NCBI GenBank assembly: GCA_963753135.1
Contig: CAVWBA010000015.1
Span: 124,001 to 188,000 of the forward strand
Direction: 5' to 3'
Origin: Roseiarcus sp963753135
GTDB taxonomy: Bacteria; Pseudomonadota; Alphaproteobacteria; Rhizobiales; Beijerinckiaceae
Length of the DNA: 64,000 nt
The position numbers were made by a program, and so were the translations under genes. The stretch's first letter is position 1. Each line of letters begins with the position of its first letter. Shown piece by piece: positions 43,746 to 53,946 of this stretch. The notes beneath the pieces were generated by a model that had not been told where the DNA came from, made no database searches, and saw only the letters and a list, made by a program, of their open reading frames with translations.

Positions 43746-45389
43746 ATGGACCGGGTCGACTACCAAACCGAACCGTCCCGCTACAAACACTGGAAGCTCA
43801 AGTTCGAGGGGCCAGTGGCGACGCTTCTTGCCGACTTCGACGAAAACGCCGGCTTGCGTCCCGGTTACAAGCTCAAGCTCAACTCTTACGACCTCGGCGT
43901 CGATATCGAGCTTCACGACGCTATCAACCGGATCCGCTTCGAACGCCCAGAAGTGCGCGTGGTGGTCATCATGAGCGCGCGCGAGCGGGTGTTCTGCTCG
44001 GGCGCCAACATCTTCATGCTCGGCGTCTCCAGCCATGCCTGGAAAGTCAACTTCTGCAAATTCACCAACGAGACCCGCAACGGCCTCGAGGATTCTTCCA
44101 AGCATGACGGCTTGAAATTCTTAGCCGCCGTCAACGGCTCATGCGCCGGCGGCGGCTACGAGCTGGCTTTGGCCTGCGACGAGATCATCCTCATCGACGA
44201 CCGCTCAAGCGCAGTCAGCCTGCCCGAGGTGCCCCTCCTCGGCGTGCTGCCCGGAACCGGCGGTCTCACGCGGCTGACCGACAAGCGCCACGTTCGCCAC
44301 GACCTCGCGGACGTCTTCTGCACCACCAGCGAAGGCGTGCGCGGCGACAAGGCCATCGCCTGGCGTCTCGTCGACGCAATCGCCAAGCCCGCGCAATTCG
44401 AGGCCAAGGTCAAAGAGCGCGCCCTCGCGCTTGCCGCGGCCAGCGACCGCCCTTCGTCAGCCAAGGGCGTCGCGCTAACGCCGATCGAACGCTCTATCGA
44501 ATCCGATGCGCTCCGCTACCCGCATTTAATAGTGACGATCGACCGGGCCGCGCGCGCCGCCACGTTCGTCATCAAAGGCCCGAGCGGCGCTCAGCCGCAG
44601 GACATCGGTGCGATCGAGGCGGAAGGAGCGCACTGGTATCCGCTCGCGCTCGCCCGCGACCTCGACGACGCGATCTTATCGATGCGCACCAACGAGCTCG
44701 ATATCGGCGTGTGGTTGATGAAAACGGAAGGCGAGCTTGAGTCGGTTCTCGCGATGGATGCAACGCTCCACGCGCTTCGAGAGCATTGGTTCGTGCGCGA
44801 GACGATCGGTTATTTGCGCCGAACGTTGAGCCGCCTCGACGTCACCTCGCGCAGCCTGTTCGCGCTCGTCGACGAGGGCTCCTGCTTCGCCGGCACGCTG
44901 CTTGAGATCGCTCTCGCCTGCGACCGCATCTATCATCTCGCTCTGCCGAGCAACGACGCGCCCCGAATCGCAATGAGCGCGGCGAACTTCGGCGACTATC
45001 CGATGGCAAGCGGGCAGAGCCGTCTCGGACGCCGCTTCTACGACGAGGCGCGTAAGCTCGAAGAGCTCAAAGCGAGCATCGGCCGGCCCCTCGAAGCCGA
45101 CGCCGCCTTCGCGCTCGGCCTCGCCACCAGCATTCCCGACGATATCGACTGGGCGGGAGAGGTTCGTATCGCGGTGGAAGAGCGCGCGTCGATGAGCCCG
45201 GACGCTCTGACCGCGATGGAGGCGAATCTGCGCTTCGACGGGCCCGAGACTCTGGCCACGCGCGTCTTCGGTCGTCTCACCGCCTGGCAAAACTGGATCT
45301 TCCAGCGACCCAATGCGGTCGGCGACAAGGGCGCGCTCAAGGTCTACGGCAAGGGGGAAAAGGCTGCGTTCGACTGGAACCGGGTGTGA
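43746..45389 (+). CDS. boxC: benzoyl-CoA-dihydrodiol lyase BoxC
   Basis: BoxC opens the ring of 2,3-epoxybenzoyl-CoA by adding two waters and releasing formate, giving 3,4-dehydroadipyl-CoA semialdehyde. The 547-residue cytoplasmic enzyme is two crotonase-like halves; the first has SARERVFCSGANIFMLG (about 76) and AVNGSCAGGGYELALACD with the oxyanion hole (about 130). It opens with DYQTEPSRYKHWKLKFEGPVA, characteristic of BoxC. GGGAG precedes the ATG. Its TGA overlaps the boxA ATG by one base. Confidence 0.95.
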   Translation: MDRVDYQTEPSRYKHWKLKFEGPVATLLADFDENAGLRPGYKLKLNSYDLGVDIELHDAINRIRFERPEVRVVVIMSARERVFCSGANIFMLGVSSHAWKVNFCKFTNETRNGLEDSSKHDGLKFLAAVNGSCAGGGYELALACDEIILIDDRSSAVSLPEVPLLGVLPGTGGLTRLTDKRHVRHDLADVFCTTSEGVRGDKAIAWRLVDAIAKPAQFEAKVKERALALAAASDRPSSAKGVALTPIERSIESDALRYPHLIVTIDRAARAATFVIKGPSGAQPQDIGAIEAEGAHWYPLALARDLDDAILSMRTNELDIGVWLMKTEGELESVLAMDATLHALREHWFVRETIGYLRRTLSRLDVTSRSLFALVDEGSCFAGTLLEIALACDRIYHLALPSNDAPRIAMSAANFGDYPMASGQSRLGRRFYDEARKLEELKASIGRPLEADAAFALGLATSIPDDIDWAGEVRIAVEERASMSPDALTAMEANLRFDGPETLATRVFGRLTAWQNWIFQRPNAVGDKGALKVYGKGEKAAFDWNRV

Positions 45390-46661
45390 TGGAAGCGTCC
45401 GAGGCGGCGGTCATCAGGCAGCACCTGATCGACCCCGAAATCTGCATCCGCTGCAACACCTGCGAGTCGACCTGCCCGGTCGGCGCGATCACGCATGACG
45501 CGCGCAACTACGTCGTCGACGCGAACATCTGCAATCTCTGTATGGCCTGCGTTCCGCCCTGCCCGACCGGCAGCATCGACAATTGGCGGCAGGTGCCGCG
45601 TTCGCGCGCCTACAGCGTCGAAGCGCAGTTCGAATGGGATTCTTTGCCCGCGGAACTGAGCGCCGAGGAACTGGGGCCCGGCTCTTCCGGGGATGCGGCG
45701 CTTGCGGCGACGCCGTCGGCGCAAATAAACGGGACAAGCGAGGAAGCCGCGTTCGAGGTTGGCGCCTATGCCGCCGTGATCCCGCCTTGGTCGGCCGCCA
45801 GCCCTTACGCCAACCTCTATGGCCCAAAAGCCGCGGCGCGATCGGTCGTCGCCACGGTCGCCGGCAATGTCCGGGTGACGGAAGTCGGCAAGGATTACGA
45901 CACCCATCACATCGTGCTCGACTTCGGCGCGACGCCATTTCCGGTGCTCGAAGGGCAGTCGATCGGGATCATCCCTCCCGGCGTCGACGCGGATGGGCAG
46001 ATCGCATCACCCGCGCCAATATTCGGTCGCGAGCCCGCGCAACGGCGAGCGGCCTGGCTACAACAACGTCTCGCTCACCGTGAAGCGGGTGCTGGAGGAT
46101 CGCCAGGGCACGCCGGCGCGTGGAATCGTCAGCAACTATCTTTGCGATCTCAACGTCGGCGACAAAGTCGAGGTGACCGGGCCGTTCGGCGTGAGCTTCC
46201 TTATGCCGAACCATCCGAAGAGCGCCATCGTCATGATCTGCACCGGCACGGGAAGCGCGCCGATGCGCGCCATGACTGAGTGGCGGCGGCGCTTGCGCAA
46301 GTCGGGCAAGTTCGAGGGCGGCAAGCTCATGCTGTTCTTCGGCGCCCGCACCAAGGAAGAGCTGCCGTATTTCGGGCCGCTCGGCAATCTGCCGAAGGAC
46401 TTCATCGACATCAACTTCGCCTTCAGCCGCACGCCCGGTCAGCCCAAGCGTTACGTTCAGGACGTGATGCGTGAGCGGGCCGCCGACCTCGCGCCGCTCA
46501 TCGCCGATCCGGACTCCTATTTCTATGTTTGCGGCTTGAAAGCGATGGAGGAAGGCGTGGTGCTGGCGCTGCGCGACATCGCGATCAATGCCGGGCTCGA
46601 CTGGGAAGCAATCGGGCCATCGCTCAAGCGGCACGGGCGGCTGCATTTGGAAACCTACTGA
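45389..46661 (+). pseudogene. boxA: benzoyl-CoA oxygenase reductase BoxA, frameshifted
   Basis: BoxA passes electrons from NADPH to the epoxidase BoxB. The about 423-residue protein has two ferredoxin-type [4Fe-4S] motifs (CIRCNTCESTCPVG and CNLCMACVPPCPTG, about 17-65), a Pro/Ala linker and an FNR-type flavin/NADPH module (about 150-423; RQYSVASPRNGE and CTGTGSAPMRAM). The frame breaks after VDADG: GATGGGCAGATCG at 45995-45997 has one G too many, and RSHHPRQYS follows in the other frame. Everything else is intact. It sits between boxC and boxB in one transcript. Confidence 0.85.
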
Positions 46662-46674
46662 ACGGGAGAAACCC

Positions 46675-48168
46675 ATGAGCGCTGATGACACCGTGAACGA
46701 CGCCGCGGGCGCCATCTCCGCCGATCGCTTCGTCGAGATCTCTTACGACGAGGTCATTCCCAACAATGTCGCGCTTGGCTCCGACAAGCAGCTTCAGCGC
46801 GCGCTCGAGGGCTGGCGGCCGAAATATCTCGATTGGTGGACCGGCATGGGCCCGGTCGGCTACCAGCAGTCCGAGGTTTACTTGCGCACCGCCGTCGGCG
46901 TCGATCCCGCGGGCTGGGCCAAGTTCGGCTATGTGAAGATGCCGACCTATCGCTGGGGCATTCTGCTCGCGCCCAAGGTCGAGGGGCGCACAATTCCCTT
47001 CGGCCGTCACAAGGGCGAGCCTGCGTGGCAGGAAGTGCCAGGCGAGCATCGCGCGCTTCTCCGCCGGCTCATCGTCGTGCAGGGCGACACCGAACCTGCT
47101 TCTGTCGAGCAGCAGCGCTTCCTCGGCGCAACGGCGCCGAGCCTCTACGACATGCGCAACCTGTTCCAGGTCAATGTCGAGGAAGGCCGCCATTTGTGGG
47201 CGATGGTCTATCTCCTGGTCAAATATTTCGGCAAGGATGGCCGCGAGGAGGCGCAGGCGCTGCTCGAACGCCAAAGCGGGCAGATGGACAACCCGCGCAT
47301 TCTCGGCGCCTTCAATGAGCGCACGCCCGACTGGCTGTCGTTCTTCATGTTCACCTTCTTCACCGATCGCGACGGCAAGATGCAGCTCGCGGCGCTGGCG
47401 GAGAGCGGCTTCGATCCGCTGTCGCGCACCTGCCGGTTCATGCTGACGGAAGAGGCGCATCACATGTTCGTCGGCGAGACCGGGGTCCAGCGCACGATCG
47501 AGGCGACCTGCGCGGCGATGGTCAAGGCTGGCATCAAGGATCCGCACGACGTGGAAGCCGTGCGCAAGCTCGGCGTCGTCGACCTGCCGTTGCTCCAGCG
47601 CAAGGCCAACTTCCACGCCTCGGTGACCCGCGACCTGTTCGGCAGCGAAATCTCCAGCAACGCCGCCGAGGTCTTCGGCGCCGGCATCAAGGGCCGCTTC
47701 AACGAGGCGAACCTCAAGGGCGACGATCATGTGCTGCAGGACGCGACCTATCCCATCACGCGCGTCGTCGACGGCGAACTGGTGGTCGAACAGGCGCCCG
47801 CGCTTCGCGCCCTCAACGCCCGGCTGCTCGACGATTTCATCGTCGATTGTCAGGGCGGGATCGACCGCTGGAACAAGTCGGTCGAAAAGGCCGGAATCGA
47901 CTTCAAATTCGTCCAGCCACACAAAGGCTTCAATCGCAGGATCGGCGAGTTCGGGGGCAAACGCATCAGCCCGACCGGCGAGGTCCTGACGGAGGACGAG
48001 TGGACCGCGAAGAGCGGCGACTGGCTGCCCAACGATGACGACATGGCTTTCATCAACTCGCTGATGAAGCCATGTCATGAGCCAGGCAAATATGCGAGCT
48101 GGATCGCCCCGCCGCGCGTCGGCGTCAACAGTCAGGCAGGCGATTTCGAATATGTGAAGATCGCCTGA
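46675..48168 (+). CDS. boxB: benzoyl-CoA 2,3-epoxidase BoxB
   Basis: BoxB is the di-iron oxygenase that epoxidises benzoyl-CoA with O2. The 497 residues contain iron-binding ExxH motifs in VEEGRHLWAM (about 180) and LTEEAHHMFVGETG (about 265), and YLDWWTGMGPVGYQ, a family hallmark. ATG 46675 follows GGGAG with 14 bases after boxA. It ends the visible box operon: BoxD, which oxidises the semialdehyde product, is not in the window. Confidence 0.95.
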   Translation: MSADDTVNDAAGAISADRFVEISYDEVIPNNVALGSDKQLQRALEGWRPKYLDWWTGMGPVGYQQSEVYLRTAVGVDPAGWAKFGYVKMPTYRWGILLAPKVEGRTIPFGRHKGEPAWQEVPGEHRALLRRLIVVQGDTEPASVEQQRFLGATAPSLYDMRNLFQVNVEEGRHLWAMVYLLVKYFGKDGREEAQALLERQSGQMDNPRILGAFNERTPDWLSFFMFTFFTDRDGKMQLAALAESGFDPLSRTCRFMLTEEAHHMFVGETGVQRTIEATCAAMVKAGIKDPHDVEAVRKLGVVDLPLLQRKANFHASVTRDLFGSEISSNAAEVFGAGIKGRFNEANLKGDDHVLQDATYPITRVVDGELVVEQAPALRALNARLLDDFIVDCQGGIDRWNKSVEKAGIDFKFVQPHKGFNRRIGEFGGKRISPTGEVLTEDEWTAKSGDWLPNDDDMAFINSLMKPCHEPGKYASWIAPPRVGVNSQAGDFEYVKIA

Positions 48169-48180
48169 GGGGCGGCGGCG

Positions 48181-48804
48181 CTACGCCAGCCCCTCGGCAT
48201 GAAGCGCGCGCTGAACCGCCGGGCGCTCGGCCATCCGGTCGCGATGGTCGAGCACGCGCGGGAAGGCGGTGGGATCCACGCTGTCGACCTCCATCCAGCG
48301 CGCGATGGTGAAGAGGTACGGGTCGGCGATCGTGTAGGCGTCGCCCATCACCCACGGGCCCCGGAACATCTTGCGCTCGATCAGATCGAAGCCGGCGCCG
48401 ACGGACTGCGGCACCTTCTTCTTCATAGACTCATGAGCCGCCGGATCGTCCGCCCAACGGTAACCGCGCATGCGATGGGCGTGCGCCACATGCAAGGTCG
48501 AGCAGAGGTAGCTCAGGAAGGATTGCAGTTCGGCGAAAGCGAAGGGATCGTCGAGCGGCGCGAGCTTGGCCGCGGCATGAGTTTGCGCAATATAGGCGAG
48601 GATAGCGGGCGTTTCCGTCAGCACGCCGCGGTCGGTCACGAGCGAAGGCACCCGGCCCTTGGGGTTAATCTTGAGATATTCGGGTTTCGTCTGCTCGGCG
48701 ACCGCAAAGTCGATCCAGCGTGTTTGGTAGTCGGCGCCTGCTTCTTCGAGCGCGATATGCGAAGCCAGAGCGCAGGTGTTGGTGGCGTAATAGAAGGTGA
48801 GCAT
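48181..48804 (-). CDS. glutathione S-transferase family protein
   Basis: The 207-residue protein has a thioredoxin-like N-terminal domain (about 1-78; FYYATNTCALASHIALEEAG, PKGRVPSLV) and an all-helical C-terminal domain (about 85-200; WVMGDAYTIADPYLF). This is the beta/theta-like bacterial GST pattern. It converges on boxB, 12 bases away; a GST next to aromatic degradation genes is common, but a direct role is inference. Confidence 0.85.
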   Translation of the reverse strand: MLTFYYATNTCALASHIALEEAGADYQTRWIDFAVAEQTKPEYLKINPKGRVPSLVTDRGVLTETPAILAYIAQTHAAAKLAPLDDPFAFAELQSFLSYLCSTLHVAHAHRMRGYRWADDPAAHESMKKKVPQSVGAGFDLIERKMFRGPWVMGDAYTIADPYLFTIARWMEVDSVDPTAFPRVLDHRDRMAERPAVQRALHAEGLA

Positions 48805-48843
48805 GGCGGCCCCAGGATGATGGGGCGCGACGCGCGCCCCGCC

Positions 48844-50714
48844 CTATAACGTCACGATGTGGCCGCGCCGTTCAAGCTCCTTGACGACCCGATCAGCCAA
48901 CGCCTCGGGCGACTCCCCGGCGGAATTGAGGGTCAGCGCCGGCGCCTCGGGCGATTCATAGGGCTGGTCGACGCCGGTAAAATTCTTGATCTCGCCGGCC
49001 AAAGCCCGCTTATAGAGACCCTTGGGATCGCGGGCGATGACGGTCTCGAGCGGCGCCTCGACGAAGATCTCGAGGAACTCGCCCTCGGCCGCCGTGTCGC
49101 GAACGAGCCGGCGTTCCGCCCGGAACGGCGAGATGAACGAGCAGAGCACAATAAGCCCCGCGTCGGTCATCAGCCTCGCCACTTCCCCGACGCGCCTGAT
49201 GTTCTCGACCCGGTCGGCGGCGGTGAAGCCCAAATCCTTGTTCAGGCCGTGACGAACATTGTCGCCGTCGAGCAGCGTCGTGTGCACGCCGCGCGCGTGA
49301 AGCTTGGCCTCGACCAGATTGGCGATCGTCGATTTCCCTGCGCCCGATAGCCCCGTAAACCAGAGGATCGCGGGCTTCTGGTGCTTGAGCGCGGCATGCG
49401 CCTCGCGACCCACTGTCGCGCCATGCCGATGGACGTTGGTCGCGCGCCTGAGCCCGTGCGCGATCATGCCCGCGGCAGCCGTCTCGTTGGTGGCGCGATC
49501 GATCAGGATGAAGCCGCCGGTGTCGCGATTGTCGGCATAAGGGTCGAAGGCCACGGCCATGGTGGTCGCGATGTTGCAGAAGCCGACTTCGTTGAGATCG
49601 AGCTCTTTCGCCGCAAGCTTGTCGAAATTGTTGACGTCGAGACGATGCTTGAGTTCGGTGACCGAAGCGGGCGTCGTTCGCCCGCCGATCTTGAGCAGGT
49701 AGGAACGGCCGGGCAGCATCGGCTCGGCGCTCATCCATAAGACATGCGCCGCGAACTGATCGGCGACCTCCGGGCGGCTGTCCGGGCTCGACAGGACATC
49801 GCCACGCGCGATGTCGATCTCGTCGGTCAGCGTCAGCGTGACGGCGTCGCCCGCCTCTGCGGCCTCGACCTCGCGATCGGCGACCCAAAGGCTTGCGACA
49901 AGAACTTCTCGCGGCCGGAGTCCGCGGCGACGACGCGATCGCCTCGCGCGATGCGTCCGCTCGGGATTATGCCGGCGAAACCACGAAAATCCTGGTGCGG
50001 CCGGTTGACCCATTGCACCGGCAGGCGGAATGGCGCGCTCCGGCGATCCTCCTCCACTTCGACGCTTTCCAGATATTCGAGCAAGTGCGGGCCGGCCCAC
50101 CAGGGCGTGCGCAGGCTCAACGACGAGACATTGTCGCCGTGGCGAGCGGAGATCGGCAGCGCGATCAGCGAGCGAAAGCCAAGCGTCTCGGCGAATTTCC
50201 GATAAGTAGCCTCGATCTGGCGAAAGACGCTCTCGCTGTAGTCGACGAGGTCGATCTTGTTGACCGCAAGCACGACATGGCGGACGCCAAGCAGCGAGAC
50301 GATGATCGAATGGCGATGGGTCTGCGTGAGCAGCCCCTTGCGCGCGTCGACCAGCACAATCGCGAGGTCGGCGTTGGAGGCGCCAGTCGCCATGTTGCGG
50401 GTGAATTGCTCATGGCCCGGCGTGTCGGCGACGATGAAAGAGCGTCTTTCGGTGGCGAAATAGCGATAGGCGACGTCGATCGTGATGCCCTGTTCGCGCT
50501 CAGCCTCGAGCCCGTCGACCAGAAGCGCGTAGTCGATTCCCTCGCCCGTCGTGCCGAACTTCTTCGAGTCGCGCTCGAGCGTCGAAAGCTGGTCGTCGAA
50601 GATGAGCTTCTTCTCGTACAGCATCCGCCCGATGAGGGTGGACTTGCCGTCGTCGACCGAGCCGCAGGTGAGAAGACGAAGCGTCGGCGCCGCGAGATCA
50701 ACGGCGACATTCAT
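48844..50714 (-). pseudogene. cysNC: sulfate adenylyltransferase subunit 1 / APS kinase fusion, frameshifted
   Basis: The gene encodes an about 622-residue fusion: a CysN GTPase (about 1-430; GSVDDGKST, DTPGHEQ, NKIDLVD) and a C-terminal CysC APS kinase (about 445-622; GLSGAGKST, CSFISPFRAERR). Together with CysD it makes APS and then PAPS from sulfate. The frame is lost after ADSGRE near 49904-49908: the other frame resumes two bases later with VLVASLWVADREVE, so two bases are extra or one is missing. No other damage is seen. Its ATG overlaps the cysD stop. Confidence 0.85.
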
Positions 50715-51622
50715 CAGAAGTACCCCTCGCGCTTCTTCTTTTCCATCGAAGAGGCTTCGTCCGAGTCGATCAAGCGCCCTTGTCGCTCGGACGTCGTAGC
50801 CTTGCGCATCTCGGCGACGATGTCGCGGAGCGTGTCGGCTTCGGACTCAATCGCCCCCGTCAACGGATAGCAGCCAAGCGTGCGGAAGCGAACGCGTCGC
50901 ATCGTCGGCTGCTCGCCGGGATTTAGCGGCAGCCGGTCGTCGTCGACCATGATGAGCGCGCCCGAGCGCTCGACGACAGGACGAAGCTTGGAGAAATAGA
51001 GCGGCACAACCGGAATGTTCTCAGCGAGCACATATTCCCAGACGTCGAGTTCGGTCCAGTTGGAGAGCGGGAAGACGCGCATCGATTCGCCTTCGCGGAG
51101 GCGGGTGTTATAGAGCCGCCAGAGTTCGGGGCGCTGGTTGCGCGGGTCCCAAGCATGCGCGGCCGAGCGAAAGGAAAAAATGCGCTCTTTCGCGCGGGCT
51201 TTTTCCTCGTCGCGCCGCGCCCCGCCGAAGGCGGCGTCGAAGCCGCCTTTATCCAGCGCTTGTCTGAGCGACTCGGTCTTCATCACTTGCGTGTGGAGTT
51301 GCGAGCCGGAGGCGATAGGAGAAATGCCACGCTTCACCCCGTCCTGGTTGATGTGGACGATCAGATTGAGGCCGAGCCGTCGCGCCGTCTCGTCGCGAAA
51401 CGCGATCATCTCGCGGAACTTCCAGGTCGTATCGACATGCAGCAGCGGAAAGGGTGGCTTGGCCGGATAGAAGGCCTTCATCGCCACATGCAGCATGACG
51501 CTCGAGTCCTTGCCGATCGAGTACAGCATCACGGGATTGCGCATCTCGGCGACAACTTCCCGCATGATGTGAATGGACTCGGCCTCCAGTCGCTTGAGAT
51601 GGGCTGGCAATACGCTCGCCAT
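50714..51622 (-). CDS. cysD: sulfate adenylyltransferase subunit 2
   Basis: CysD forms APS from sulfate and ATP, driven by the CysN GTPase. The 302-residue protein has the ATP-pyrophosphatase P-loop YSIGKDSSVML (about 35), FPLLHVDTTWKFREM and FPLSNWTELDVWEYV. It is coupled to cysNC by ATGA. Sulfite-side genes (cysH, cysI) are not in the window. Confidence 0.95.
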   Translation of the reverse strand: MASVLPAHLKRLEAESIHIMREVVAEMRNPVMLYSIGKDSSVMLHVAMKAFYPAKPPFPLLHVDTTWKFREMIAFRDETARRLGLNLIVHINQDGVKRGISPIASGSQLHTQVMKTESLRQALDKGGFDAAFGGARRDEEKARAKERIFSFRSAAHAWDPRNQRPELWRLYNTRLREGESMRVFPLSNWTELDVWEYVLAENIPVVPLYFSKLRPVVERSGALIMVDDDRLPLNPGEQPTMRRVRFRTLGCYPLTGAIESEADTLRDIVAEMRKATTSERQGRLIDSDEASSMEKKKREGYF

Positions 51623-51823
51623 CGAGGGTTCCCTTTGAGAAGGCGCGGTACATAGGCGGCTTAGCGCGAGAACGCAACGAGTTAAGCTATATGATTAAGT
51701 TGTTATTCTGTAGGAACTGACATAGATTGTTATTTCAATGCGAGCGCAAGCGCATTGACTCTCCGCTGGACGGCGACCATCGATAGCGCCGCGTTCGACC
51801 GGCCATCGAAAGGAGATCGGCGC
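51623..51823. promoter_or_regulatory. AT-rich divergent promoter region, cysD/rpe
   Basis: The gap between cysD and rpe is markedly AT-rich (about 51680-51740) and must hold the promoters for both directions. TTGACT at 51753-51758 could be a -35 for rpe, but the -10 is poor. No palindrome or riboswitch was found. TTAA-N9-TTAA at 51682-51698 is not a CtrA spacing. Confidence 0.35.
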
Positions 51824-52483
51824 GTGACCAATCCGATAATCATGGCGCCGTCAATTCTGTCGGCGGATTTCGCCAAGCTCGGCGAGGAGGTGCGCGCCGT
51901 CGCCGCAGCGGGCGCGGACTGGATTCATCTCGACGTGATGGATGGGCATTTCGTCCCCAACATCACCTTCGGGCCGCCTGTCATCGCGGCGTTGCGGCCG
52001 CTCACGCACAAGCCGTTCGACTGCCATTTGATGATCGAGCCCTGCGATCCCTATCTCGAAGCCTTCGCCAAGGCGGGCGCCGATCACATCACCGTTCACG
52101 CCGAGGCGACGCGGCATCTCGACCGCTCGCTGCAGGAGATCCGCGCGCTCGGCAAGAAAGCGGGCGTGGCGATCAATCCTGCGACGCCGGAGAGCGCGAT
52201 CGAATATGTGCTCGACCGGCTCGACCTGATCCTGGTCATGACTGTCAATCCAGGTTTCGGCGGCCAGGCGTTCATCCCCGCCATGCTCGACAAGGTCGCG
52301 CGGGTGAAGCGCATGATCGGCCAACGCAAGATTCACATCGAGGTCGACGGCGGCGTCGCGCCTGAGACCGCGCCGCTTCTGGCGCGCGCCGGCGCAAACG
52401 TCTTTGTCGCTGGCTCCAAGGTGTTCGAGGGCGATCCGAAAGCCTATGGCGCGCACATCGAGGCGATCCGCGCTGCGGCTTAA
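51824..52483 (+). CDS. rpe: ribulose-phosphate 3-epimerase
   Basis: Rpe interconverts ribulose-5-phosphate and xylulose-5-phosphate in the pentose phosphate (or Calvin) pathway. The 219-residue TIM barrel shows APSILSADFAKLGEE at the start, HLDVMDGHFVPN with metal/catalytic residues, HLMIEPCDPYLEAF, VNPGFGGQ and the second Asp in VDGGV. GTG 51824 is preceded by AAAGGAGA at a good distance; the frame's earlier 23 residues are not conserved. Confidence 0.93.
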   Translation: MTNPIIMAPSILSADFAKLGEEVRAVAAAGADWIHLDVMDGHFVPNITFGPPVIAALRPLTHKPFDCHLMIEPCDPYLEAFAKAGADHITVHAEATRHLDRSLQEIRALGKKAGVAINPATPESAIEYVLDRLDLILVMTVNPGFGGQAFIPAMLDKVARVKRMIGQRKIHIEVDGGVAPETAPLLARAGANVFVAGSKVFEGDPKAYGAHIEAIRAAA

Positions 52484-52959
52484 AGCAGAGGTTCCCAAGC
52501 CGGCCAACGAATCAAGACCGACAAATTCACCACCAAGGACACGAAGGCCACGAAGGAATCTGCGCCATTCTTCGTGATCTTCGTGGTCCGTCTTTCACGT
52601 CCCTGATGACCACAGGCAATTCTATGAGCAGCAACAATTGTTTGCAGAAAATCAGAAATTCGGGTAAGCTTGTCCGATGAACAGTCCTGCCCATCCGCAA
52701 GCCAAAATCCTGGGCGTCCTTTCCGGCGCTCCGCCCAACAAAGGGAAAAAGCGTCGAGAAAATTCTTTGCTCGCTTTATCCCGCGTAACCTATTGATAAG
52801 TCTCGATTCGGACGAGAGAATCCAAGGAAATCCAAGGAAATCCAACCCCCATTTCCGGGGGTTTTCGCAGCGAAACCGCGAAGCGCCAAGAAAACCCAAA
52901 CAGGCCAACCGGACCAAGGCCGCCGACCGCCGCCGGGCGCGCCCGAGCTGAGAGCCGGC
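52484..52959. repeat. intergenic repeat region, no gene
   Basis: I see no real gene in these 476 bases, although a minus-strand frame is open through most of it. At 52532-52590 lie CACGAAGG-type repeats that fold back (CCACGAAG 52548-52555 with CTTCGTGG 52579-52586), a pattern seen as dispersed intergenic repeats in many genomes. A 10-base unit AATCCAAGGA is repeated 2.7 times at 52819-52845. Base composition is lower in GC than the flanking genes. Confidence 0.5.
52844..52865 (+). terminator. hairpin with T-run
   Basis: AACCCCC and GGGGGTT form a perfect 7-base stem around a 6-base loop, ending in TTTT on the plus strand. It looks like an intrinsic terminator but lies 360 bases past rpe, inside the repeat region, so it may be part of the repeat. 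Confidence 0.4.
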
Positions 52960-53946
52960 TCACCGACCCATGCAGGCGTCGGCCAGCCGCCCGAGCTCGT
53001 CCCGGCGCTCAGGGCTAAGCGTCTCCAGCCGGTCGGCGTCGCCTGAGCTCACAACCGCGTCGGCGACGCAGCGGCAGCCGGTCTCGCATTCGGGGGCGGG
53101 GCGCCCTTGGGCGACGCAGGCGCGCTGGCAGGAGGCGAGGAAGCCGGTCATGTCCGCCTTCGGCGCCAGCGGCCCCCAGGCGGTCAGCGCCCAAAGCAGA
53201 CCGATCAGGATCGGTTGATGGATGAGATAGACGGCCAAGCTGTGCCGGCCGGCGAAGCAGATCGCGCGCGACGGCGCCGACCGCGCGCGCCAGCGCTTGG
53301 GCGAAGTCAGCCCCTCGAGAACGCCGGGCAATCGCGCGACCCCAAGGCCGAGAAAGACAACGCCCGCCCAAGGCAGGAGCGGGCGCCAGTCGAGGGTGTT
53401 CGGCAGCGCCTCGCCTAAGCCAATCCACAGGAGCCAAGGCGGATCGAACAGAGTCGAGCGGCCAAGCCACGGCGCGGCGATCGCCGCGACGCCCATCGCG
53501 AGACTGGCCCAGGCTGGCGCCTTGACGAACGGCCAAGCGAGCAGGCTCGCGACCGCGATGCAATGGAGGATGCCGAAGGTGATGGGTTCGCTCGGCGCGA
53601 AGACGAAGCTGCCGGCGGTCACCAGCGCCGCGGCGCCGGCGACGATCGCAAAGCGCCGCCAGAAAGCGCGCGGGTTCAGTCCCTTGCGATGGGCGAGCGC
53701 AAGCGAGACCCCGACCAGGACAAGGAACGCGCTCGCCACGATATGCGAGAAGAGCCGCATCTGCGGCGTGAACGGCAGCCACGGCGGGGCGAGCCGAAAA
53801 TCAGCGAGGTCCCAGCTCAGGTGGTAGACGGCCATGCCGAGGAGCGCCAGACCGCGGGCGCAATCAATGGCGTCGACGCGACCCCGGGCGGGCGGATGAT
53901 GGGCGGCGTCGCCCGGCAGGCCCTCGTCCGTCGCCTTCGGCGACAC
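52960..53946 (-). CDS. DUF1624 membrane protein
   Basis: The about 328-residue protein has the DUF1624/heparan-alpha-glucosaminide acetyltransferase-like pattern: DAIDCARGLALLGMAVYHLSWD with the conserved Asp, Arg and His at the start of the first of about eight membrane helices, and HSLAVYLIHQPILIG late. The C-terminal about 65 residues are soluble and contain six cysteines. The start is doubtful: GTG 53944-53946 gives a plausible length but lies inside a palindromic repeat; no other start is closer to the conserved part. The substrate is unknown. It follows dapF in the same direction. Confidence 0.72.
   Translation of the reverse strand: MSPKATDEGLPGDAAHHPPARGRVDAIDCARGLALLGMAVYHLSWDLADFRLAPPWLPFTPQMRLFSHIVASAFLVLVGVSLALAHRKGLNPRAFWRRFAIVAGAAALVTAGSFVFAPSEPITFGILHCIAVASLLAWPFVKAPAWASLAMGVAAIAAPWLGRSTLFDPPWLLWIGLGEALPNTLDWRPLLPWAGVVFLGLGVARLPGVLEGLTSPKRWRARSAPSRAICFAGRHSLAVYLIHQPILIGLLWALTAWGPLAPKADMTGFLASCQRACVAQGRPAPECETGCRCVADAVVSSGDADRLETLSPERRDELGRLADACMGR

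Noticed and set aside
46624..48078. 484-residue minus-strand frame opposite boxB
   Set aside because: Shadow of boxB, which is unmistakable on the other strand.
51682..51698. TTAA-N9-TTAA upstream of cysD
   Set aside because: The spacer is 9 rather than 7, so it is not a CtrA box.
52480..52917. 145-residue minus-strand frame in the rpe/DUF1624 gap
   Set aside because: It translates repeat sequence into low-quality protein; no start signal or family.
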